Shown in pieces: positions 44,007 through 50,125 of a stretch of DNA of 50,125 bases. The position numbers were made by a program, and so were the translations under genes. Source of the DNA: Bacteroidota bacterium (GTDB lineage: Bacteria > Bacteroidota > Ignavibacteria > UBA10030 > UBA6906); NCBI GenBank assembly GCA_030835135.1, contig JAUQWO010000017.1, forward strand, positions 1 through 50,125, in the 5' to 3' direction. Position 1 is the stretch's first letter. Each line of letters begins with the position of its first letter. The notes beneath the pieces were generated by a model. The model was not told the origin of the DNA. It was given only the letters and a program-made list of their open reading frames with translations, and did no database searches.

Positions 44007-44978
44007 GTGGACCTGCAGGCGATAGCGTCACCGATCCAGCACCACCTCCCGCTCTTCGACCGGGTCTTCCGCGAGGCGATCCGTTCACGGATCGGATTGG
44101 TTGACCTCGTCACGAAATACCTCGTCCGGCAAAAGGGCAAGAAGGTCCGCCCGATCCTCGTGCTGCTCAGCGCCGAACTCTGCGGCGGCGTGAATGAGAA
44201 GAGTCACCGGGGCGCAGCGCTCGTGGAGATCCTGCATACCGCCACCCTGGTGCATGATGACGTCGTCGATGATGCCGACACCCGCAGGGGCCTGGCCTCG
44301 ATCAACGCGGTCTGGAAGAACAAGATCGCGGTCCTGATGGGCGACTACCTCCTGTCGCGCGGACTTCTCGTCGCGCTCGACCATGACGACTTTGCCTTCC
44401 TGAAGATCAACTCGAACGCCGTCCGCCGGATGATCGAAGGCGAGCTCCACCAGATCCAGCGCAGCCGGAAGCTGGACATGGACGAAGAGAAGTATCTCCG
44501 GATCATCGGCGACAAGACCGCGTCATTGCTCTCCACGTGCTGCGAGATCGGGGCGACCAGCGCCACCGACGACGCGGACGCCCAGCGCCGGCTGCGTGAC
44601 TACGGCGAACTCGTCGGACTCGCCTTTCAGATCCGTGACGACATCCTGGATTATACCGGCCGCAAATCGATCACCGGCAAACCCACCGGCCTCGATCTCA
44701 GCGAGAAGAAACTGACGCTTCCGCTCGTCCATGCGCTCGCTCATGCCCGCCCCTCGGAACGGAAAGAGATCCTCGGGATGATCAAGGCCGGCGGCAAGAA
44801 GATCGACGTCCGCCGCATCGTGCGCTTTACGGAGGACCATGGCGGGATCGTGTACGCCACGGAACGGGCACGGCACTATGCAGAGCAGGCGAAGGCACAG
44901 ATCGCCGCATTCCCCGACTCACCGAGCAAGGCCTCGCTCGCGGCGTTCGCAGACTTCGTCGTCGACCGGGAGAAGTGA
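44007..44978 (+). CDS. Polyprenyl (trans-isoprenyl) diphosphate synthase
   Basis: A 323-residue all-helical isoprenyl synthase. It has the first Asp-rich motif DDVVD (84-88) in LVHDDVVDDADTRRG, the upstream GKKVRPILVLL substrate segment and the second motif in FQIRDDILDYTG, with KPTGLDLSEKKLTLPL after it. Such enzymes add isopentenyl units to make the side chain of menaquinone or the precursor of undecaprenyl carriers. Chain length cannot be decided by eye. Small residues before DDVVD (ILHTATLV) favour a long-chain product such as octaprenyl or heptaprenyl. Start is GTG 44007 with AAAGG six bases upstream. It is the last gene of the glgA run and is followed by a strong terminator. Confidence 0.93.
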   Translation: MDLQAIASPIQHHLPLFDRVFREAIRSRIGLVDLVTKYLVRQKGKKVRPILVLLSAELCGGVNEKSHRGAALVEILHTATLVHDDVVDDADTRRGLASINAVWKNKIAVLMGDYLLSRGLLVALDHDDFAFLKINSNAVRRMIEGELHQIQRSRKLDMDEEKYLRIIGDKTASLLSTCCEIGATSATDDADAQRRLRDYGELVGLAFQIRDDILDYTGRKSITGKPTGLDLSEKKLTLPLVHALAHARPSERKEILGMIKAGGKKIDVRRIVRFTEDHGGIVYATERARHYAEQAKAQIAAFPDSPSKASLAAFADFVVDREK

Positions 44979-45000
44979 CCCCCGCGATCATCGGAAATGC

Positions 45001-45035
45001 AACGGGGCGGTCCTCATGGACCGCCCCGTTTTTCT
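45001..45035 (+). terminator. Strong intrinsic terminator after the glgA-polyprenyl synthase run
   Basis: AACGGGGCGGTCC (45001-45013) pairs perfectly with GGACCGCCCCGTT (45018-45030) over a four-base loop and is followed by TTTCTT. It also lies just beyond the stop of the convergent minus-strand usp gene and may serve both. Confidence 0.92.
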
Positions 45036-45062
45036 TGGTACCACCGCTGGTGCATACGCCCG

Positions 45063-45617
45063 CTATGCGGGCCTGATCGTCAGGACCGGGCAGGGGGCAT
45101 GATGCACGATGCGGTCCGCCGTGCTGCCGAACAGCATGTGCTCCACGCCGCTGTGACCATGCGTGGCCACGATGATCAGGTCCACCGTCTGCTCCTCCGC
45201 CTCTGCCAGGATCTCGTGATGCGGGTTGCCGGTCCGCACCGCAAAGGTGGCGGGCACGGCCCCTCCGATCTCACGTTCGATCAATGCCTGAAGCTCCTCC
45301 GCGCCCTTCTGCCGCAACTCCTCTTCGACGCGCGGCAGGACCACCTGTCCGAAACCGAGATCAGCCGGATAGATGGTAGGCTCCACGACATAGACCAGGT
45401 GGAGCGCCGCATGGAACTGACCGGCCATGGGCACGGCATACTTCAGCGCATTCTTGGAGTGAACCGAAAAATCGATCGGGACGAGGATCCGGCGGATACC
45501 GAGTGCGGTCGCCGGTGTCGCGACCCGTTTCGGGGCCGGCCTCTTCCGCCGGGCCGCCGGGGCCTTGCGGGCTGTCCGGCGGCGTGCAGGTACGGACGTT
45601 CGCGTTTTTGTTTTCAT
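45063..45617 (-). CDS. Universal stress protein (UspA family) with basic N-terminal tail
   Basis: Residues 40-184 form a UspA domain: RRILVPIDFSVHSKNALKYA at the start and the ATP-binding motif THGHSGVEHMLFGSTAD (G-x2-G-x9-G-S/T form) near the end, finishing VLTIRPA. The first 39 residues are an Arg/Lys/Ala/Pro-rich extension not found in typical Usp proteins and similar in composition to histone-like tails. ATG 45617 has GGAGG six bases upstream; the longer frame to 45674 is not needed. The gene is 29 bp downstream of ilvE. Confidence 0.9.
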   Translation of the reverse strand: MKTKTRTSVPARRRTARKAPAARRKRPAPKRVATPATALGIRRILVPIDFSVHSKNALKYAVPMAGQFHAALHLVYVVEPTIYPADLGFGQVVLPRVEEELRQKGAEELQALIEREIGGAVPATFAVRTGNPHHEILAEAEEQTVDLIIVATHGHSGVEHMLFGSTADRIVHHAPCPVLTIRPA

Positions 45618-45646
45618 CGCATTCCTCCCTTGCCTGTGAGGATGGA

Positions 45647-46573
45647 CTACTTGGTGTACACGAACTTCAACCAATTGTGGGGATCGTTGGCCTTCGCAAC
45701 AATATCGAAAAAAGCCTTCTGTAATGCCATAGTCACCGGTCCGGGCTTCCCGGTGCCGACCACATTCTTATCCACCGAGCGGATCGGGGTGATCTCGGCC
45801 GCGGTGCCCGTAAAGAACATCTCATCCGCAACATACAGGGATTCGCGCGGCATGGCACCTTCACGGATCTCGATGCCCATTTCCCGCGCAAGCTGCATGA
45901 CCGATGACCGTGTGATGCCGGGCAGCAGCGATGCGGCAAGGTGCGGGGTGAACATGATCCCGTCACGCACCAGGAATAAGTTCTCGCCGCTCCCTTCGCT
46001 CAGATTTCCCGACACATCGAGCGCGATCGCTTCGGCGAAGCCATTCTGGATCGCTTCCACCTTCATCAGCTGCGAGAGCAGATAGTTCCCGCCGGCCTTT
46101 GCCATGGTCGGGAAGGTATTCGGTGCAGGGCGGTTCCAGGTGGAGACACACACATCAATGCCGTTGCCGAGTGCTTCCGGACCGAGATACGCGCCCCACT
46201 CCCAGACGGCGATCGCCAGGTCCACCGGGCAGGCGAGCGGGTTCACCCCGACATCACCATAGCCGCGGTAGGCGACGGGCCGGATATAGCACGCCTTCAT
46301 CTTGTTCACCTGGATCGTATCAAGGATTCCCTGCTCCACCTGTCCCTGTGTCCACGGCAGCGGCGTCCGGTAGATCTTCAGCGAGTCAAGGAGGCGACGC
46401 ACGTGCAGATCGAGACGGAAGATCGCAGGCCCCTTCTCTGTATTGTAGCAGCGGATCCCTTCGAACCAGCTGGTGCCGTAATGGACAACGTGCGAGAGAA
46501 CGTGGATCTGGGCATCGTCCCAGTTCACCATCTTGCCGTTCATCCAGATCTTGTCGACTTTTTGTACTGGCAT
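45647..46573 (-). CDS. ilvE: Branched-chain amino-acid aminotransferase
   Basis: IlvE interconverts Leu, Ile and Val with their 2-oxo acids. The 308-residue fold-type IV PLP enzyme shows KIWMNGKMVNWDDAQIHVLSH, HYGTSWFEGIRCY, IRPVAYRGYG, the Lys segment PTMAKAGGNYLLS, SEGSGENLFLVRDG and FFTGTAAEITPIRSVD. Length and motifs are canonical for the group I type. ATG 46573 has GAGG five bases upstream. It follows the GNAT gene by 25 bp; branched-chain transamination can supply precursors of iso-branched fatty acids and sphingoid bases. Confidence 0.95.
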   Translation of the reverse strand: MPVQKVDKIWMNGKMVNWDDAQIHVLSHVVHYGTSWFEGIRCYNTEKGPAIFRLDLHVRRLLDSLKIYRTPLPWTQGQVEQGILDTIQVNKMKACYIRPVAYRGYGDVGVNPLACPVDLAIAVWEWGAYLGPEALGNGIDVCVSTWNRPAPNTFPTMAKAGGNYLLSQLMKVEAIQNGFAEAIALDVSGNLSEGSGENLFLVRDGIMFTPHLAASLLPGITRSSVMQLAREMGIEIREGAMPRESLYVADEMFFTGTAAEITPIRSVDKNVVGTGKPGPVTMALQKAFFDIVAKANDPHNWLKFVYTK

Positions 46574-46598
46574 AACGTCCTCGTCAGGGGTGGTTGTG

Positions 46599-47717
46599 TT
46601 ACAACTCCATTTGATACAGGCGGTGCCGCTTGATGAGTTCACCCTTCAGCATGTGCGCACCGCGGTTCATCATCACATTGTCTTCGAGCACCCAGCTCGC
46701 TTCGCCGCGCGGGATCCCGGTGTTCGTGATCCGCCGGGCGATCTCGTAGAACAGCACGCCGCCGATCCCGGAGTTCAGGTATTCGGGAAGGACGCCGAGC
46801 ATGATGATGCGCGAGTCATCGATCCGCTTCTTGAGGAAGATCATGCGGAGGATCGCCGGAATGAGCCATCCGCGCCGGTTCCCCTTCAGGATGATATTGT
46901 AATCGGGAAGCGCAAGCGCGAAACCGACGGGTTTCCCTTTGACCTCCACGAAGATCACGAATTCCGGATTCACGATGGCCTTCAGGTCCTTGGCCATGTA
47001 ATTGAACTCGTCGTCCGTCAACGGCACTTCGCCCCAGTTGTGGATCCACCCTTTGGAGTAGAGCTCGTGGATCCGTTTGACCTCGTTGTCGAAGTCCTTC
47101 ATGTTGAACTTCCGGAAGACCAGGCCCTGCCGCTGCGTCGCCGCCTCGGAGACCCGCACCAGCTTGTCCGTGAAGACCTGGTCCTGATGCAGCCCCCAGG
47201 AATACAGGTCCTTGATCTTCGTGAAGCCGTAGGTCTCGACCAGCCGGGGATAGTACGGCGGATTGTACGCCATGAGGATCGCCGGGCTCCTATCGAAGCC
47301 TTCCACCAGCATGCCCACTTCATCGTTCACCGAGGGACTCGCCGGACCCCGCACCGCGGTCACGCCCCGCGCCTTGAGCCAGCGGACGGCCTCATCGAAC
47401 AGCGAGCTCGCGACCTCCTGGTCGTCGAGACATTCGAAGAAACCAAAAAAACCGATGTTCTCGTTGTGTTCGCGGTTGTGGTTGTGATTGATGATGGCAC
47501 CGATGCGACCGACCACTTCCCCGTTGCGCTCCGCAAGAAAGAATTCTGCATCGGCATGCGTATAGAACGGATTATGCTCCCGGTCCATCAGCTTGCGCCT
47601 GTCCATCAGCAGCGGCGGCACCCAGTATGGATTGCCCTCGTAAGGCTTCCATTGGAACTTGATAAAGATCTTCTCGTCTTTTTTGGAACGCAGGGGACGA
47701 ACAGTGACGGAACTCAT
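46599..47717 (-). CDS. GNAT-superfamily acyltransferase, candidate bacterial ceramide synthase
   Basis: A 372-residue protein with two GNAT-like halves. The first has PFYTHADAEFFLAERNGEVVGRIGAIINHNHN; the second has PEFVIFVEVKGKPVGFALALPDYN and LGVLPEYLNSGIGGVLFYEIARR, a GNAT acyl-CoA-binding-type loop. Between them is a conserved-looking RGPASPSVNDEVGMLVEGFD segment. In Caulobacter a GNAT-type acyltransferase acts as bacterial ceramide synthase beside serine palmitoyltransferase and an SDR reductase; all three types occur together here. That role is inferred from context and family type, not proven. The gene lies 115 bp behind the spt-like gene on the same strand. Confidence 0.7.
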   Translation of the reverse strand: MSSVTVRPLRSKKDEKIFIKFQWKPYEGNPYWVPPLLMDRRKLMDREHNPFYTHADAEFFLAERNGEVVGRIGAIINHNHNREHNENIGFFGFFECLDDQEVASSLFDEAVRWLKARGVTAVRGPASPSVNDEVGMLVEGFDRSPAILMAYNPPYYPRLVETYGFTKIKDLYSWGLHQDQVFTDKLVRVSEAATQRQGLVFRKFNMKDFDNEVKRIHELYSKGWIHNWGEVPLTDDEFNYMAKDLKAIVNPEFVIFVEVKGKPVGFALALPDYNIILKGNRRGWLIPAILRMIFLKKRIDDSRIIMLGVLPEYLNSGIGGVLFYEIARRITNTGIPRGEASWVLEDNVMMNRGAHMLKGELIKRHRLYQMEL

Positions 47718-47789
47718 GCGGTCACGGCCTCACAGAGAGTGGGACGGGAATAGATGTGCCTCGATCCGGAGGGCACCGGGGAACGGTAT

Positions 47790-47822
47790 GGTCAGCACGT
47801 CCCGCGATGGGACGTGCTGACC
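47790..47822. terminator. Perfect 14-bp hairpin downstream of the spt-like gene
   Basis: GGTCAGCACGTCCC (47790-47803) pairs exactly with 47809-47822 over a five-base loop, ten bases beyond the spt stop. No T-run follows on the minus strand, so it may be a weak terminator, a processing or stability hairpin, or a small palindromic repeat. Confidence 0.5.
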
Positions 47823-47832
47823 GGCGCAACGA

Positions 47833-49059
47833 TCAGCTGATCACGCCGAGCTTCTTGCCGATGACCGAGAAGGTTTCGAGGATGCGGTCGAGGTGCTTCT
47901 CCTCGTGCGTGGCCATGTAGCTGGTCCGCAGCATCGCCATGCCGGGAGGCACACCGGGGCTGACGAACGCGTTCACGAAGACGCCGGCATCGAACAGCTC
48001 GCGCCAGAACTTGAAGGTCAGCATGTCCTCGCCGATGATGACCGGGACGATCGCGGTCTTGGCATCCAGGACGCGGAAGCCGAGGGCCTTGAACCCCTTG
48101 CGCATCTTATCCGCGTTGCGGATCAGATTGTCCATCCGTTGCGGCTCGGCCTCCAGGATGGCCAGGGATGCAAGCGCAGCTGCGACCGCCGCGGGGGTCG
48201 GGCTTGCAGAGAAGATCAGTGCGGGCGCATGATGCTTCAGATAGTTGATCACGGCCGTGTCGCCGGCCACAAATCCGCCCAGCGACGAGAAGGTCTTCGA
48301 GAAGGTCCCCATCGTCATGTCCACTTCCTTCTCCAGACCGAAGTGGCTCGCCGTGCCACGCCCGCCTTTGCCGATGACACCCGTGGAGTGGGCATCGTCG
48401 ATGAGGATGCGTGCGTTGTACTTGCGGGCGACCTCGACGAGACGTGGCAGCTCGACGATCGTGCCGGTCGTGCTGAACACGCCATCGGACACGACCAGCT
48501 TCGGCACTTCCAGGGGTAACTTACTGATCACCCGCTCGAGATCATCCATGTCATTGTGCTTGAAGCGGATCATCTCGGCGAACGCACCTTTCGCCATCAG
48601 GTTGCCGGCCACGATGCATGCGTGGTTGTCCTTGTCGGACAGGACATATTCGCCCTTCTGGACGAGCGTCGGGATGATCCCCTGCGCCGTCTGGTAGCCT
48701 GTGCTGAAGAGCAGGCAGGCTTCCTTGTGGAAAAATTTCGCGAGCCGTTCTTCGAGCTCGATGTGGAGATCCAGCGTGCCGGTCAGATAGCGCGAACCGG
48801 AACAGCCTGTCCCATACTTCTGCACCGCCTTGATCGCCGCCTCCTTCACGCGCGGGTCCGCGGTGAGTCCGAGATAGTTGTTGGACCCGGCCATGATGAT
48901 CTTGCGGCCCTCGATCGTGACCACCGGCCCCTCATTCTCCTCGATCGGCCTGAAATACGGATAGAAACCCGCGGCCTTGATCTCATCCGCACGGGTGAAA
49001 GACCAGCACTTCTGGAAGAGGTCGACGGGTTGCTTGGCTGTCGCTTCAGGAGGTGTCAT
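47833..49059 (-). CDS. spt: Serine palmitoyltransferase-like alpha-oxoamine synthase
   Basis: A 408-residue fold-type I PLP enzyme of the alpha-oxoamine synthase family. It has [51 protein letters not shown], the PLP-stacking His146 in [19 protein letters not shown] (D222, H224) and the PLP Lys255 in [13 protein letters not shown]. The FYPYFRPIE start and [16 protein letters not shown] segment match bacterial serine palmitoyltransferases better than glycine C-acetyltransferase or BioF, though those remain alternatives. It would condense serine with acyl-CoA to 3-ketosphinganine. ATG 49059 (or 49065) follows AAGAG. Its promoter overlaps that of the divergent SDR gene. Confidence 0.82.
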   Translation of the reverse strand: MTPPEATAKQPVDLFQKCWSFTRADEIKAAGFYPYFRPIEENEGPVVTIEGRKIIMAGSNNYLGLTADPRVKEAAIKAVQKYGTGCSGSRYLTGTLDLHIELEERLAKFFHKEACLLFSTGYQTAQGIIPTLVQKGEYVLSDKDNHACIVAGNLMAKGAFAEMIRFKHNDMDDLERVISKLPLEVPKLVVSDGVFSTTGTIVELPRLVEVARKYNARILIDDAHSTGVIGKGGRGTASHFGLEKEVDMTMGTFSKTFSSLGGFVAGDTAVINYLKHHAPALIFSASPTPAAVAAALASLAILEAEPQRMDNLIRNADKMRKGFKALGFRVLDAKTAIVPVIIGEDMLTFKFWRELFDAGVFVNAFVSPGVPPGMAMLRTSYMATHEEKHLDRILETFSVIGKKLGVIS

Positions 49060-49092
49060 CAGCATTCTCTTGGGAATCTCGAACACGAAGGT

Positions 49093-49121
49093 TTGATTAG
49101 ATGAAAGTAATTTAATATACT
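49093..49121 (+). promoter_or_regulatory. Sigma70-type promoter of the divergent SDR gene
   Basis: TTGATT (49093-49098) and TATACT (49116-49121) are spaced by 17 bases. The expected start near 49128 lies 27 bases before the ATG. Its -10 overlaps the -10 of the opposing promoter. Confidence 0.68.
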
Positions 49122-49142
49122 TTACCACCGTCTGAAAGTCAA
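49114..49142 (-). promoter_or_regulatory. Sigma70-type promoter of the spt-like gene
   Basis: Minus-strand TTGACT (49137-49142) and TATATT (49114-49119) are spaced by 17 bases. The expected start near 49107 leaves a leader of about 48 nt. Four bases of the -10 are shared with the opposing plus-strand -10. Confidence 0.68.
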
Positions 49143-49154
49143 TTGAGAACCCCC

Positions 49155-50125
49155 ATGAAAACAGCACTCGTTACAGGTGGCAGCGGCTTCATCGGCAGCC
49201 ATCTCGTTGAACTTCTCCTTCACAAGGGCTATGCGGTGCGTTGTCTTCTCAGGAAGACCAGCAGCACTGCATGGCTCAAAGACCTCCCCATCACCGTCGT
49301 TCAGGGCGATGTCTACGATGAGCAGGCGCTCGCGACAGCGGTGACCGGCGTCGACTTCATCTATCACTCTGCCGGCCTCACCAAGGCCAAAGAGAAGGCC
49401 GAATACTACCGCGCCAATGCCGAGGGGACGCGGAACCTCCTTCAGGCAGCCATCCGCCACGCCCCGAAGCTTACCCGCTTTGTCCAGATCAGCAGCCAGA
49501 CGGCTGCAGGCCCGAGCCCCACGGCCACCCCGATCACGGAGGACCAGTCCGGCGAACCCATTACCACCTACGGCAAGTCCAAGCTCCAGGCCGAAAAGGA
49601 GTGCCTTGCGGTGGCCGACAAGCTCCCGATCACGATCGTCAGGCCCCCGGCGGTGTTCGGCCCGCGGGATAAGGACGTCTTCGAGTTCTTCGCGACGATG
49701 CAGAAGGGCCTCCAGCCTGTGGTAGGTTTTGGAGAGAAGTACGTGACCCTGATCCACGTCAGGGATCTGGTGCGCGGGATCGTGATGGCCGGCGAGAGCC
49801 CGAACAGCGTCGGACACACCTACTTCATCGGCAGCACACAGATGTACGGCTGGAAGGAAGTCGGACAGCTCACACGTAAGGCGCTTGGCAGCGGCGCGGT
49901 AACGATCCGTGTTCCCGAAGCGGGGGTCTACGTGATCGCCGCCTTTGCCGAGTTCTTCTCACTGTTCTCCCCGAAGCCGGCCCTGATCAATTTCGAGAAA
50001 GCACGGGATATGGTCCAGAACTACTGGACGTGTGATTCATCGAAGGCGAAGAGGGATTTCGGTTATGAGCAGGAGATCTCGCTCGAGGCGGGTATCAACG
50101 ATACGATCGCATGGTGCAGGCAGCA
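49155..50125 (+). CDS. Extended SDR NAD(P)-dependent epimerase/reductase, candidate CerR (3' end outside window)
   Basis: An open frame of 323 codons reaches the window edge. It has the nucleotide-binding motif [10 protein letters not shown] (7-16), the catalytic YGKSK (Y139, K143) and [18 protein letters not shown], typical of extended SDR proteins. It is annotated in many genomes simply as an epimerase. In bacterial ceramide synthesis an extended-SDR protein (CerR) reduces the 3-keto group; the divergent spt-like gene and nearby GNAT acyltransferase make that role plausible here. A sterol-dehydrogenase-like or sugar epimerase role cannot be excluded. The ATG lies 12 bases after TTGAG and just behind a good promoter. 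Confidence 0.82.
   Translation, partial: MKTALVTGGSGFIGSHLVELLLHKGYAVRCLLRKTSSTAWLKDLPITVVQGDVYDEQALATAVTGVDFIYHSAGLTKAKEKAEYYRANAEGTRNLLQAAIRHAPKLTRFVQISSQTAAGPSPTATPITEDQSGEPITTYGKSKLQAEKECLAVADKLPITIVRPPAVFGPRDKDVFEFFATMQKGLQPVVGFGEKYVTLIHVRDLVRGIVMAGESPNSVGHTYFIGSTQMYGWKEVGQLTRKALGSGAVTIRVPEAGVYVIAAFAEFFSLFSPKPALINFEKARDMVQNYWTCDSSKAKRDFGYEQEISLEAGINDTIAWCRQ

Noticed and set aside
1-50125. tRNA, rRNA, insertion sequence or prophage
   Set aside because: No cloverleaf with CCA end, rRNA segment, transposase motif or terminal inverted repeat pair was recognised, and the gene gaps are too short to hide a large element.

Overview
The window reads as a chromosomal segment of a GC-rich Gram-negative bacterium from the Bacteroidota/Chlorobiota/Ignavibacteriota assemblage, most likely an Ignavibacteria-like lineage. 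The evidence is a set of core type IX secretion system (T9SS) genes (sprA, porX, porU, porV), secreted proteins ending in T9SS-type sorting domains, LPS export permeases and a candidate sphingolipid (ceramide) module. Several start sites have clear Shine-Dalgarno sequences, and the visible promoters are of the TTGACA-N17-TATAAT type rather than the TAnnTTTG type of Bacteroidia. This favours a lineage outside Bacteroidia. No rRNA, tRNA, CRISPR array, insertion sequence or phage gene was recognised.

Layout. (1) 1-5687, minus strand: exopolysaccharide/O-antigen operon reading RmlC-like epimerase, rfbB, SLBB export protein, Wzz-type chain-length protein, Wzy-type polymerase (cut by the window edge), behind a promoter at 5838-5866. 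(2) 5994-8650, minus: LytR_C protein, rsfS with a histone-like tail, argS. (3) 8675-9322: a one-gene cassette for a small exported protein with its own promoter and terminator. (4) 9319-21563, minus: a tightly packed run sprA-porX-tsaE-tsaB-accD-panC-glmU(N-terminal domain only), mixing the T9SS translocon and its regulator with housekeeping genes. (5) 21760-24239, plus: two LptF/LptG permeases, closed by a strong hairpin. (6) 24316-36983, minus: porU-porV-degenerate M6 peptidase-protease/propeller/barrel protein-DUF5683-like protein. (7) 36984-37340: divergent regulatory region with a porU-side promoter, a long rod-shaped RNA fold, an intrinsic terminator placed before the porU start, and a glgA promoter. 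(8) 37341-44978, plus: glgA, gmhB-like, lipoprotein, outer-membrane protein, glyA, tatC, polyprenyl synthase, then a strong terminator. (9) 45063-49059, minus: spt-like, GNAT acyltransferase, ilvE, universal stress protein. (10) 49155-end, plus: extended SDR, divergent from spt with overlapping promoters.

How the parts fit. SprA (translocon), PorX (response regulator/phosphatase), PorU (C-terminal signal peptidase) and PorV (shuttle) are central T9SS parts; the proteins behind porV look like exported or envelope partners. The polysaccharide operon, LptF/LptG, gmhB and the spt/GNAT/SDR set all build the outer envelope. The most unusual feature is the 37024-37234 segment: a consensus-like promoter, about 34 nested base pairs and a terminator ending before porU. 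This could be a free small RNA of about 170 nt or a transcription attenuator controlling the porUV operon.
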